NCBI RefSeq assembly: GCF_023515955.1
Contig: NZ_CP097322.1
Coordinates: 1,800,001-1,864,000, forward strand
Length of the DNA stretch: 64,000 bases
DNA from: Streptomyces sp. RerS4
GTDB taxonomy: Bacteria > Actinomycetota > Actinomycetes > Streptomycetales > Streptomycetaceae
Direction of reading: 5' to 3'
Under the pieces are notes generated by a model. The model saw only the letters and a list, made by a program, of their open reading frames with translations, was not told the origin of the DNA and did no database searches. This document shows positions 54,235 to 62,707 of this stretch, piece by piece; the stretch's first letter is position 1; every line of letters begins with the position of its first letter. Position numbers and translations under genes: made by a program.

Positions 54235-54456
54235 ATGAAGATCGACTGGGCAGCACTCGGCTCCGTCTTCGGGGTCAGCCTCTCGGCCACCGTCGCCCTC
54301 GTGGCGCTCTTCGCCCTGGGCCTGGTGGGCCTCTCCAAGCACGAGGCCGCCACCGAGCAGGGCGGCACCGCCACCCTGGCCCGCAGCGCCGCCTACGCCT
54401 GCTTCGCCCTCTGCACGGCGGCCGTGGTCTACGCGATCTACCTGATCGTCAGCTGA
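54235..54456 (+). CDS. Small membrane protein cotranscribed with pit
   Basis: This 73-residue protein has two hydrophobic helices (GSVFGVSLSATVALVALFAL and SAAYACFALCTAAVVYAIYL) joined by a short charged loop with KHEAATEQGG. It follows pit by 28 bases and is itself followed by a terminator. The same arrangement, from memory, is found in S. coelicolor. The function is unknown; a role with the phosphate transporter is inferred from position only. Confidence 0.85.
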   Translation: MKIDWAALGSVFGVSLSATVALVALFALGLVGLSKHEAATEQGGTATLARSAAYACFALCTAAVVYAIYLIVS

Positions 54457-54477
54457 CGACGCCCTGACGCCGCGCCG

Positions 54478-54509
54478 GCTCCCTCCGGGTTCCTCCCGGA
54501 GGGAGCTTT
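54478..54509 (+). terminator. Terminator of the pit unit
   Basis: GCTCCCTCCGGG and CCCGGAGGGAGC form a perfect 12-bp stem with a TTCCT loop and are followed by TTTC. It separates the phosphate genes from the cobalamin riboswitch. Confidence 0.88.
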
Positions 54510-54589
54510 CGCGTACCCGGCTCCGGTTCCCGACCCAGGTCAACAGCGAGTTGACGGGCGTTCGCGGGGCGTGGTGGACTGCCCGAGCC

Positions 54590-54700
54590 AATACGGCGGC
54601 ATGGAGAGGAAGTCCGGTGCGAATCCGGCGCGGTCCCGCCACTGTCACCGGGGAGCGCACGCCGTGCGCGCCCGGGAGCCAGGAACTCTCGCCGCCGGAC
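54590..54700 (+). ncRNA. Cobalamin (B12) riboswitch
   Basis: The conserved core GCGAATCCGGCGCGGTCCCG followed by CCACTGT is present at 54620-54645. The B12-box-like GAGCCAGGAACTCTCGCC follows at 54676-54693. GGCGGC at the 5' end pairs with GCCGCC after the box, closing the element. It lies about 47 bases before cobD, the first cobalamin gene. Binding of adenosylcobalamin is expected to reduce expression; in high-GC actinobacteria this usually works by blocking the ribosome site. Confidence 0.93.
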
Positions 54701-54746
54701 ACGTCGAACCAGGGCGCGGACCCTGAGTGAGGACATACCTGCCACC

Positions 54747-55706
54747 ATGCGTGCCGATCGCGTCTTCGCGTACGGCGTCACGGCGGGCCTGATCGGCGAC
54801 CGGATCCTCGGGGATCCGCGCCGAGGGCACCCCGTCGCCGCCTTCGGTAGAGCCGCAGCCGCAGTCGAGCGCGCCCTGTGGCGCGACGACCGCGCCCGAG
54901 GCGTCCTGCACACCTTGGTGTGCGCCGGGGGCGCGACCGCCGTCGGCGTGCTCGGCGCCCGCGCCGTGCGCTCCCGGCCCGCGGCCGCCCGTATCGCCCT
55001 GACCGCCGCCGCCACCTGGGCCGTCGTGGGCGGCACCTCGCTCGGCCGGGAGGCCCGCGCCATCGGCGGCGTGCTGGCCGTCGGGGACGTCGAGGTGGCC
55101 CGGGAACGACTCCCCCACCTCTGCGGGCGCGACCCGCAGGCGCTGGACGGCGGGCAGATGGCCCGCGCCGTCGTGGAGTCCGTCGCCGAGAACACCTCCG
55201 ACGCGGTCGTCGGGGCCCTCGTCTGGGGGGCCGTCGCCGGCGTCCCGGGGCTGCTGGCGTTCCGCGCCGTGAACACCCTGGACGCGATGGTCGGCCACAA
55301 GTCCCCCCGCCACCTGCGCTACGGCTGGGCCTCCGCCCGCCTCGACGACCTGGCCGGCTGGCCGGGAGCGCGGCTGACGGCGCTCGCCGCGGTGGTGGCC
55401 GGCCCGGACCGTCGGGGGGCGGTCCGGGCCTGGCGCGCGGACGCCGCCGCCCACCCGAGCCCCAACGCCGGCCCGGTCGAGGCCTCGTTCGCCGGGGCCC
55501 TCGGCGTACGGCTCGGCGGAACCCTCGCGTACGGCGGACGGGTCGAGCACCGGGCCGTGCTCAACGGAGAGACGGGGCGGCCGGTCGAGGTCGCCGACAT
55601 CGAACGGGCCGTACGGCTGTCACGGCAGGTGACCTGGCTGGCGCTCGGGGCCTGTGTGGCGGTCCGGACGCTGGTATCGCGTACGTCACGAAGGGGGCGC
55701 GCATGA
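54747..55706 (+). CDS. cobD: Cobalamin biosynthesis protein CobD/CbiB
   Basis: This 319-residue membrane protein attaches the aminopropanol arm to adenosylcobyric acid. Family blocks are LIGDRILGDPRRGHPVAAFG, VAENTSDAVVGALVWGAVAG, PGLLAFRAVNTLDAMVGHKS and AAAHPSPNAGPVEASFAGAL. Four to five hydrophobic helices are visible. It is the first gene after the riboswitch, and its stop overlaps the cobQ start by four bases (ATGA). Confidence 0.94.
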   Translation: MRADRVFAYGVTAGLIGDRILGDPRRGHPVAAFGRAAAAVERALWRDDRARGVLHTLVCAGGATAVGVLGARAVRSRPAAARIALTAAATWAVVGGTSLGREARAIGGVLAVGDVEVARERLPHLCGRDPQALDGGQMARAVVESVAENTSDAVVGALVWGAVAGVPGLLAFRAVNTLDAMVGHKSPRHLRYGWASARLDDLAGWPGARLTALAAVVAGPDRRGAVRAWRADAAAHPSPNAGPVEASFAGALGVRLGGTLAYGGRVEHRAVLNGETGRPVEVADIERAVRLSRQVTWLALGACVAVRTLVSRTSRRGRA

Positions 55707-57262
55707 GCGGCGCGAAGCGCGGCGGTGGACTGCTGGTCGCGGGTACGACGTCGGACGCGGGCAAGAGCGTCGTCACGGCGGGCATCTGCCGCTGGCTGGC
55801 CCGCGAGGGGGTGAAGGTGGCCCCGTTCAAGGCGCAGAACATGTCGCTGAACTCCTTCGTGACCCTGGAGGGCGCGGAGATCGGCCGGGCGCAGGCCATG
55901 CAGGCCCAGGCGGCGCGCGTGGAGCCGACCGCGCTGATGAACCCGGTGCTCCTCAAGCCCGGCAGCGACCACAGCAGCCAGGTGGTGCTGCTCGGCAAGC
56001 CGGTCGGGGAGATGAGCGCGCGCGGGTTCTTCGGGGGGTCCGGGGGGTCGTCCCCCGGGAAGGCGCTGCACGGGGGGCGGCGGGAACAGCTGCTGGGCAT
56101 CGTCACGGACTGCCTGGAGCAGCTGCGGGGCACGTATGACGCCGTGATCTGCGAGGGGGCGGGCAGTCCGGCCGAGATCAACCTGCGCCGGACCGACATC
56201 GTGAACATGGGCATCGCGCGGGCCGCGCGGTTCCCGGTGGTCGTGGTCGGGGACATCGACCGGGGCGGCGTCTTCGCGTCCTTCTTCGGGACGACGGCCC
56301 TGCTGTCGGCGGAGGACCAGTCGCTGATCGCCGGCTACATGGTGAACAAGTTCCGGGGCGACGTGTCGCTGCTGGAGCCGGGCATGGAGATGCTGCGGGG
56401 GCTGACGGGGCGTTCGACGTACGGGGTCCTGCCGTTCCGGCACGGCCTGGGCATCGACGAGGAGGACGGCCTGCGGGTGTCCCTGCGGGGCGCCGTACGG
56501 GAATCCGTGGTCGCGCCGCCGGTGGGCGAGGACGTGCTGCGGGTCGCGGTGTGCGCGGTGCCGCTGATGTCGAACTTCACGGACGTCGACGCGCTCGCGG
56601 CGGAGCCGGGGGTCGTGGTGCGGTTCGTGGACCGGGCCGAGGAGTTGAGCGACGCGGACCTCGTCGTCGTACCGGGTACGCGCGGAACCGTGAAGGCGCT
56701 GGAGTGGCTGCGCGAGCGGGGGCTGGCCGACGCGCTGGCCCGGCGGGCCGCCGAGGGGCGGCCGGTGCTGGGCATCTGCGGTGGTTTCCAGGCGCTGGGC
56801 GAGCACATCGAGGACGAGGTCGAGTCGAAGGCGGGGTCCGTGGCCGGGCTCGGGCTGCTGCCGGTGCGGGTGCGCTTCGCGCGGGAGAAGACGCTGGCGC
56901 GGCCGGAGGGTTCGGCGCTGGGTGAGCCGGTGACGGGCTACGAGATCCACCACGGGGTGGCCGAGGTGCTGGGCGGGGAGCCGTTCCTGGACGGGTGCCG
57001 GGTGGGGGCGGTGTGGGGGACGCACTGGCACGGCTCGCTGGAGTCGGACGGCTTCCGTCGGGCGTTCCTCCGCGAGGTCGCCTCGGCGGCGGGGCGCCGC
57101 TTCGTCCCGGCTGCGGACACGTCGTTCTCCGCCCTGCGGGAGGAACAGCTCGACCTGCTGGGCGACCTGATCGCGGAGCACGCGGACACGGACGCGCTCC
57201 TGCGCCTCATCGAGACCGGCCCCCCGCCGGGCGCCCCGTTCCTCCCCCCGGGCGCACCGTGA
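55703..57262 (+). CDS. cobQ: Cobyric acid synthase CobQ/CbiP
   Basis: This enzyme amidates adenosylcobyrinic a,c-diamide to cobyric acid. The 519 residues comprise an ATPase-like part (LLVAGTTSDAGKSVVTAGIC, FKAQNMSLNSFVT) and a glutamine amidotransferase part. The nucleophile cysteine is in PVLGICGGFQALGEHI (about 356), and the His is in WGTHWHGSLESDGFRRAFL. Around residues 108-127 it carries a glycine-rich GFFGGSGGSSPGKALHGGR where orthologues have a short charged stretch before QLLGIVTDC. It overlaps cobD by four bases. Confidence 0.94.
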   Translation: MSGAKRGGGLLVAGTTSDAGKSVVTAGICRWLAREGVKVAPFKAQNMSLNSFVTLEGAEIGRAQAMQAQAARVEPTALMNPVLLKPGSDHSSQVVLLGKPVGEMSARGFFGGSGGSSPGKALHGGRREQLLGIVTDCLEQLRGTYDAVICEGAGSPAEINLRRTDIVNMGIARAARFPVVVVGDIDRGGVFASFFGTTALLSAEDQSLIAGYMVNKFRGDVSLLEPGMEMLRGLTGRSTYGVLPFRHGLGIDEEDGLRVSLRGAVRESVVAPPVGEDVLRVAVCAVPLMSNFTDVDALAAEPGVVVRFVDRAEELSDADLVVVPGTRGTVKALEWLRERGLADALARRAAEGRPVLGICGGFQALGEHIEDEVESKAGSVAGLGLLPVRVRFAREKTLARPEGSALGEPVTGYEIHHGVAEVLGGEPFLDGCRVGAVWGTHWHGSLESDGFRRAFLREVASAAGRRFVPAADTSFSALREEQLDLLGDLIAEHADTDALLRLIETGPPPGAPFLPPGAP

Positions 57263-57342
57263 ACGCCGCGCCCCTGCGGGGGGCCTGCCCCTGTCTCCGC
57301 CCCAGACCCGCCGCATGTGCGGCGCCGTTGCCGGGGGCCGGC

Positions 57343-57455
57343 CCCCGGACCCCCGCGCGTCAAACGCCGGCGAGGCTGGATTTGCCCTCCGGGCGAACCA
57401 GCCCGCCGAGCGCCACCCTCCAGCCCCGCCGGCGCTTGAGGCGCGGGGTCCGGGG
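57343..57455. repeat. Streptomyces-type inverted-repeat element, intergenic copy
   Basis: The arms of about 36 bases, CCCCGGACCCCCGCGCGTCA (left, continuing AACGCCGGCG...) and its near-exact complement ending CTTGAGGCGCGGGGTCCGGG, surround a 39-base centre. A second copy lies inside cobB. Further palindromic GC-rich sequence (CTGGGGGTCCCCCCGGACGG..TCTGGGGG, 57467-57495) follows. The 391-base gap between cobQ and the chelatase gene is filled mainly by these elements and has no gene. Confidence 0.82.
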
Positions 57456-57653
57456 CGGAGCCCCGGCTGGGGGTCCCCCCGGACGGAGTCTGGGGGATGG
57501 CGAAAGGGCGGGTAGGGGACGGCCCGGCGCAGCGGCAACCCGCAGCGAGCCCACGGGGCACGCCCGGCCCCCGGCCGGCGCCCCCTCCACACCCGAAAGC
57601 CCGCGCACGCGCACACGCACCCTTACCCGTAGCCACACAAAGAAAGGCACCGC

Positions 57654-59723
57654 ATGAGCACCCCCTACCCGTTCACCGCAGTGGTCGGCCAGACCGATCT
57701 GCGGCTGGCGCTCCTGCTCAACGCCGTGAGCCCGGCGGTCGGCGGTGTGCTCGTGCGCGGTGAGAAGGGCACCGCCAAGTCCACCGCCGTCCGCGCGCTG
57801 TCGGCCCTGCTGCCGGCCGTCGACGTGGTCCCCGGCTGCCGGTTCAGCTGCGCGCCCGCCGCGCCGGATCCGGCCTGCCCCGACGGCCCCCACGAGGACG
57901 CCCCCGGCACCGCCCGCCCGGCGCGGATGGTCGAACTGCCCGTCGGCGCCTCCGAGGACCGCCTCGTCGGCGCCCTCGACATCGAACGGGCCCTCGCCGA
58001 AGGCGTGAAGGCCTTCGAACCCGGCCTGCTCGCCGACGCGCACCGCGGCATCCTCTACGTCGACGAGGTCAACCTCCTCCACGACCACCTGATCGACCTC
58101 CTCCTCGACGCCGCCGCCATGGGGGCCTCCTACGTCGAGCGCGAGGGCGTCTCCGTCCGCCACGCCGCCCGCTTCCTGCTCGTCGGCACCATGAACCCCG
58201 AGGAGGGCGAGCTGCGCCCGCAGCTCCTCGACCGGTTCGGACTGACCGTCGAGGTGGCGGCCTCCCGCGAGCCCGCCCAGCGCGTCGAGGTGGTGCGCCG
58301 CCGGCTGGCGTACGAGGACGATCCGGCCGGTTTCGCGACCCGCTGGGCCGGTGACGAGGCGGACGTACGCGCCCGCGTCGTGTCCGCACGGGCCCTGCTC
58401 CCGCAGGTGCGCCTCGGCGACACCGCGCTCCTCCAGATCGCGGCGACCTGCGCCGGCTTCGAGGTCGACGGCATGCGCGCCGACATCGTGATGGCGCGCA
58501 CCGCCACCGCCCTGGCGGCCTGGGCCGGGCGGACCGACGTCCGCAAGGAGGACGTACGCCAGGCCGCGCTGCTGGCGCTGCCGCACCGGCGCCGCCGCAA
58601 CCCCTTCGACGCGCCCGGCCTGGACGAGGAGCAGCTCGACCGGATCCTGGACGGCTTCCCCGACGAGGAACCGGAGCCCGAACCGGAGCCCGAGGGCCCC
58701 GACGACGGCCCCGAGGGCGGCCCGGACGGTGGCGGCGGGGTTCCCCCGCAGGGCGGCGGACCCGAGGCCCCCGAGCGCGACGGCACCCCGGAGGCGCCCG
58801 AGACGCCCGAGGGGCGGCCCCAGGCACCCGAGCCCTCCGCCTCCCCCGCCGGCACGGCCCCCGAACAGGCCGCCGTCCAGGCCGCGGAGCCCTTCCGCAC
58901 GAAGATGCTCAGCGTGCCCGGCCTCGGCGAGGGCGCGGCCGGGCGGCGTTCGCGGGCCCGTACCGCGCACGGCCGCACCACCGGCGCCCAGCGCCCCCGG
59001 GGCCAGCTGACGAAGTTGCACCTCGCGGCCACCGTCCACGCCGCCGCCCCGCACCAGAAGGCGCGCGGACGCAGCGGGCGCGGCCTGGTGGTCCGTAAGG
59101 ACGATCTGCGCCAGGCCACCCGGGAGGGCCGCGAGGGCAACCTCGTCCTGTTCCTGGTCGACGCCTCCGGCTCGATGGCCGCCCGGCAGCGGATGAGCGC
59201 CGTCAAGGGCGCCGTGCTGTCCCTGCTGTTGGACGCCTACCAGCGCCGGGACAAGGTCGGCCTGATCACCTTCCGGGGCGCCGGCGCCGAGCTGGCGCTG
59301 CCGCCGACCTCCTCCGTGGACACGGCGGCGGCCCGGCTGGAGCTGCTGCCGACGGGCGGGCGTACGCCGTTGGCCTCCGGCCTGCTCAAGGCTCGCGAGG
59401 TCCTGCGCCTGGAACGGCTGCGGGACCCCTCGCGCCGACCTCTGCTCGTGGTCGTCACCGACGGCCGGGCCACCTCAGCCGGCGACTTGGGTGGCGATCC
59501 GCGCGAGCTGTCCGGGCGCGGTGCCCGGCTGCTGGCCGCCGACGGGGTCACCTCCGTGGTCGTGGACTGCGAGTCGGGGCCGGTCCGACTGGGTCTGGCC
59601 GGGGCGCTGGCCGGTGACCTGGGGGCGCCCGTCGTGACCCTCGACGGGCTGCGGGCCGACTCGTTGGCCGGGCTCGTGAACCACGTACGTACTTCATCCC
59701 CGACCCTCAGGAGGGCCGCGTAA
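57654..59723 (+). CDS. Fused cobalto-/magnesium-chelatase I and D subunit (VWA ATPase)
   Basis: This 689-residue protein combines the AAA+ I-subunit and the von Willebrand D-subunit of a metal chelatase. The ATPase part has GVLVRGEKGTAKSTAVRALS (Walker A), ILYVDEVNLLHDHLIDLLLD (Walker B) and LLVGTMNPEEGELRPQLLDR. A long glutamate/proline/glycine linker (about 335-425) follows. The VWA domain has the MIDAS motif DASGSMAARQRMS (about 503). In cobalamin clusters it works with CobN to insert cobalt, but no cobN is present here. Its TAA overlaps the ATG of cobO. AGAAAGG precedes the ATG. Confidence 0.92.
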   Translation: MSTPYPFTAVVGQTDLRLALLLNAVSPAVGGVLVRGEKGTAKSTAVRALSALLPAVDVVPGCRFSCAPAAPDPACPDGPHEDAPGTARPARMVELPVGASEDRLVGALDIERALAEGVKAFEPGLLADAHRGILYVDEVNLLHDHLIDLLLDAAAMGASYVEREGVSVRHAARFLLVGTMNPEEGELRPQLLDRFGLTVEVAASREPAQRVEVVRRRLAYEDDPAGFATRWAGDEADVRARVVSARALLPQVRLGDTALLQIAATCAGFEVDGMRADIVMARTATALAAWAGRTDVRKEDVRQAALLALPHRRRRNPFDAPGLDEEQLDRILDGFPDEEPEPEPEPEGPDDGPEGGPDGGGGVPPQGGGPEAPERDGTPEAPETPEGRPQAPEPSASPAGTAPEQAAVQAAEPFRTKMLSVPGLGEGAAGRRSRARTAHGRTTGAQRPRGQLTKLHLAATVHAAAPHQKARGRSGRGLVVRKDDLRQATREGREGNLVLFLVDASGSMAARQRMSAVKGAVLSLLLDAYQRRDKVGLITFRGAGAELALPPTSSVDTAAARLELLPTGGRTPLASGLLKAREVLRLERLRDPSRRPLLVVVTDGRATSAGDLGGDPRELSGRGARLLAADGVTSVVVDCESGPVRLGLAGALAGDLGAPVVTLDGLRADSLAGLVNHVRTSSPTLRRAA

Positions 59724-60322
59724 TGCCTCAGGGACAGCCGTCCGTCGTTCCCGACGACGGACTCACGACGCGTCAGCGCCGCAACCGCCCGCTCGTCTTC
59801 GTCCACACCGGACCGGGCAAGGGCAAGTCGACGGCCGCGTTCGGGCTCGCGCTGCGTGCCTGGAACCAGGGTTGGCCGATCGGGGTGTTCCAGTTCGTCA
59901 AGTCGGCGAAGTGGAAGGTCGGCGAGGAGAACGCGCTGAAGGTGCTCGGCGCCTCCGGCGAGGGCGGCAGCGTCGTCTGGCACAAGATGGGCGAGGGCTG
60001 GTCCTGGGTGCAGCGTGACGCGCAGCTCGACAACGAGCAGGCCGCCAAGGAGGGGTGGGAGCAGGTCAAGCGCGATCTGGCCGCCGAGACGCACCGGCTG
60101 TACGTGCTGGACGAGTTCGCCTACCCGATGCACTGGGGCTGGATCGACGTCGACGAGGTCATCGACGTGCTGCGCGACCGTCCCGGGACGCAGCACGTGG
60201 TGATCACGGGCCGCAACGCGCCCGAGAAGCTGGTCGAGTTCGCCGACCTGGTCACGGAGATGACCAAGGTCAAGCACCCGATGGACGCGGGCCAGAAGGG
60301 CCAGAAGGGCATCGAGTGGTGA
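59723..60322 (+). CDS. cobO: Corrinoid adenosyltransferase CobO
   Basis: This 199-residue ATP:cob(I)alamin (cob(I)yrinic acid a,c-diamide) adenosyltransferase has a P-loop, FVHTGPGKGKSTAAFGLALR, and the motifs VFQFVKSAKWKVGEENAL, WHKMGEGWSWV and VLDEFAYPMHWGWID. The HVVITGRNAPEKLVEFADLV block is diagnostic. The start overlaps the chelatase stop by one base and its own stop overlaps the cobB start, so translation of the three is coupled. Confidence 0.95.
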   Translation: MPQGQPSVVPDDGLTTRQRRNRPLVFVHTGPGKGKSTAAFGLALRAWNQGWPIGVFQFVKSAKWKVGEENALKVLGASGEGGSVVWHKMGEGWSWVQRDAQLDNEQAAKEGWEQVKRDLAAETHRLYVLDEFAYPMHWGWIDVDEVIDVLRDRPGTQHVVITGRNAPEKLVEFADLVTEMTKVKHPMDAGQKGQKGIEW

Positions 60323-61878
60323 TGTCGTGCACCGTGCCGCGGCTGGTCATCGCCGCGCCGTCCTCCGGCAGCGGCAAGACCACCGTGGCGACGGGCCTGA
60401 TGGCGGCCTTCGCGGAGCGCGGCCTCGCCGTGTCCCCGCACAAGGCCGGGCCCGACTACATCGACCCCGGCTACCACGCGCTGGCCACCGGCCGGCCGGG
60501 GCGCAACCTGGACGCCTTCATGTGCGGGCCGGAGCTGGTCGCCCCGCTGTTCGCGCACGGCGCGGCGGGGTGTGACCTGGCGGTGGTCGAGGGCGTGATG
60601 GGCCTGTACGACGGGGCCGCCGGGCGGGGTGAGCTGGCGTCGACGGCGCAGGTCGCGAAGTTGCTGCGGGCGCCGGTGGTGCTGGTCGTGGACGCGTCGT
60701 CGCAGTCGCGGTCGGTGGCGGCGCTGGTGCACGGTTTCGCCTCGTTCGACCCTCAGGTGCGGCTCGGCGGGGTCATCCTCAACAAGGTGGGCTCCGACCG
60801 GCACGAGGAGATGCTGCGGGAGGCGCTGGAGGAGGCGGGGACGCCGGTGCTCGGCGTCCTGCGGCGTGCTCCGCAGGTTGCCGCGCCGTCGCGGCACCTG
60901 GGGCTGGTGCCGGTGGCGGAGCGGCGGTCGGACGCGTTGGCCTCCGTCGCGGCCCTGGCGGACCAGGTCCGCGCCGGCTGCGACCTCGACGCCCTGATGG
61001 CCCTGGCCCGCACGGCCCCGCCGCTGGACTGCGTCGCGTGGTCGCCGGACGGTGCCCTGACGGACACTCGGGGCACCGCCCCGAACCCCGCGCCTCAAAC
61101 GCCGGCGGCGCTTGGATTGCCCTTCGGGCAGTCCAGCCCGCCGGGCGGACGGCATCAGCCAGAACCAGCCCCGCCGGCGCTTGAGGCGCGGGGGCCCGGG
61201 GGCGGGGCCCCCGACGGCGGCGCCGGGCCGAACGGACGGCCCGTCATCGCCGTCGCGGGCGGGGCGGCCTTCACGTTCTCCTACGCCGAGCACGCCGAGC
61301 TGCTCGTCGCCGCCGGCGCGGACGTCGTCACCTTCGACCCGCTCCGGGACGAGGCCCTCCCGAAGGGAGCCTCCGGCCTGGTGATCGGCGGCGGGTTCCC
61401 CGAGGTGTACGCGCCCGAGCTGTCGGCGAACGAGCCGCTGCGCCGGGCGGTGGCCGCCTTCGCCGGGGCCGGCGGACCGGTGGCGGCGGAGTGCGCGGGG
61501 CTGCTGTACCTCGCGCGGTCCCTCGACGGGAAGCCGATGTGCGGGGTCCTGGACGCGGACGCCCGGATGTCGGAGCGGCTCACGCTCGGGTACCGCGAGG
61601 CGGTGGCGGTCTCGGACAGCGCGCTCGCCGCGACCGGCACCCGGCTGCGCGGCCACGAGTTCCACCGGACGGTGATCGAACCCGGTGCCGGTACGACCCC
61701 CGCGTGGGGGTTCACGCATCCGGAGCGCCGCGTCGAGGGCTTCGTCCAGGGCGGCGTCCACGCCAGCTACCTGCACACGCACTGGGCGGCGGACCCCTCC
61801 GTCGCCCGCCGCTTCGTGGCGGCCACGGCGACCGCGGGAGCCACGGCAGCCTCCGCGGCCTCGGCAGCACACCGGTGA
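60322..61878 (+). CDS. cobB: Cobyrinate a,c-diamide synthase CobB/CbiA with an inserted repeat linker
   Basis: This 518-residue enzyme makes cobyrinic a,c-diamide. The N-terminal ATPase domain (about 1-245) has LVIAAPSSGSGKTTVATGLM, KAGPDYIDPGYHALATGRPG and VVEGVMGLYDG. The C-terminal amidotransferase (about 310-500) has the cysteine of VAAECAGLLYLARSL (about 391) and the end motif GGVHASYLHTHWA. Residues about 256-291 (NPAPQTPAALGLPFGQSSPP and following) are encoded by a copy of the intergenic inverted-repeat element in frame. They lengthen the interdomain linker without disrupting motifs. The ATG overlaps the cobO stop. Confidence 0.93.
   Translation: MSCTVPRLVIAAPSSGSGKTTVATGLMAAFAERGLAVSPHKAGPDYIDPGYHALATGRPGRNLDAFMCGPELVAPLFAHGAAGCDLAVVEGVMGLYDGAAGRGELASTAQVAKLLRAPVVLVVDASSQSRSVAALVHGFASFDPQVRLGGVILNKVGSDRHEEMLREALEEAGTPVLGVLRRAPQVAAPSRHLGLVPVAERRSDALASVAALADQVRAGCDLDALMALARTAPPLDCVAWSPDGALTDTRGTAPNPAPQTPAALGLPFGQSSPPGGRHQPEPAPPALEARGPGGGAPDGGAGPNGRPVIAVAGGAAFTFSYAEHAELLVAAGADVVTFDPLRDEALPKGASGLVIGGGFPEVYAPELSANEPLRRAVAAFAGAGGPVAAECAGLLYLARSLDGKPMCGVLDADARMSERLTLGYREAVAVSDSALAATGTRLRGHEFHRTVIEPGAGTTPAWGFTHPERRVEGFVQGGVHASYLHTHWAADPSVARRFVAATATAGATAASAASAAHR
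61086..61193. repeat. Inverted-repeat element inside the cobB reading frame
   Basis: The arms CCCCGCGCCTCAAACGCCGG and CCGGCGCTTGAGGCGCGGGG are near-perfect complements. They share both arms and the CCAGCCC/TTGGATT-type interior with the intergenic copy at 57343-57455. The 108-base length equals 36 codons and no stop occurs, so the element is read through as protein. Confidence 0.85.
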
Positions 61879-61880
61879 CC

Positions 61881-62606
61881 TCACTCCGCGAGGCCCACCA
61901 CCAGCCAGATCCCGGCCACCCCGCCCACCGTGCACATCAGCGTGGACAGGGCGGGGTGGCGGTGGTGCGCCTCGGGCAGGATCTCCGCCGCCGCCAGGTA
62001 CAGCAGGGCGCCGCCGAAGAAGCCGAGGTACGCCCCGAGCGGTTCCTTCGGAAGGGTGAACAGCAAGGTGGACGCGGCGCCGACGACGGGCGCCACGGCG
62101 TCGGCGAAGAGCATCGCGAGGGCCCGGCGGCGGGCGTTCCCGTACAGGCTGGTGAGCGTGTACGTGTTGAACCCGTCGGCGAAGTCGTGGGTGATGACGG
62201 CCAGCGCCACGGCCACGCCCATGCCGCCGCCGACCTGGAAGGCGGCGCCCAGCGCCACCCCGTCGGCGACGCTGTGGCCGACCATCGCGGCGGCCGCGGT
62301 GAGCCCGACCTGCGGGACCCGCGCGCCGTTCTCCCCGCCGTGCGCGGCCTGGCGTACGGCCAGGACGCGTTCCACGACGTGGGCGGCCAGGAAGCCGGCG
62401 ACGAAGAGCAGCAGGGCGAGCGGTACGCCGAGGATCTCGCGGCCCGCGGCGTGCATGGCCTCGGGCAGCAGGTCGAGGCCGACGACGCCGAGCATCAGCC
62501 CGCCGGCCAGGCCGAGCACGAGGTGGCGGCGGTCGGTGACGCGTTGCGCCGTCCAGCCGCCCGCCAGCGTCATGAGGAACGCGCCCAGAGCCACGATGAC
62601 CGCCAT
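61881..62606 (-). CDS. ZIP-family-like divalent metal transporter
   Basis: This 241-residue membrane protein has eight hydrophobic helices. The ZIP-type helix-four/five pattern is visible as AMVGHSVADGVALGAAFQVG and ITHDFADGFNTYTLTSLYGN, whose His/Asp residues are typical metal ligands. The C-terminal ILPEAHHRHP adds more. The ATG of MAVIVAL is chosen because AGGGG lies just before it. It ends two bases from cobB's stop and is convergent to it. Next to cobalamin genes it could handle cobalt or another metal; this is inference from position. Confidence 0.82.
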   Translation of the reverse strand: MAVIVALGAFLMTLAGGWTAQRVTDRRHLVLGLAGGLMLGVVGLDLLPEAMHAAGREILGVPLALLLFVAGFLAAHVVERVLAVRQAAHGGENGARVPQVGLTAAAAMVGHSVADGVALGAAFQVGGGMGVAVALAVITHDFADGFNTYTLTSLYGNARRRALAMLFADAVAPVVGAASTLLFTLPKEPLGAYLGFFGGALLYLAAAEILPEAHHRHPALSTLMCTVGGVAGIWLVVGLAE

Positions 62607-62707
62607 GTGCCCCTGCATACAGACTGGCGGGCGGGCGCGCACTTCCGCGCGCGGGTGGCGGACGCCACCGTGTTGACGAGACGGATGACCCTGGAGGGAG
62701 GCCCCGG

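Noticed and set aside
57263..57653. Remnant of cobN
   Set aside because: I looked for CobN-like peptide blocks in all frames of the gap and saw none; only palindromic repeats are present.
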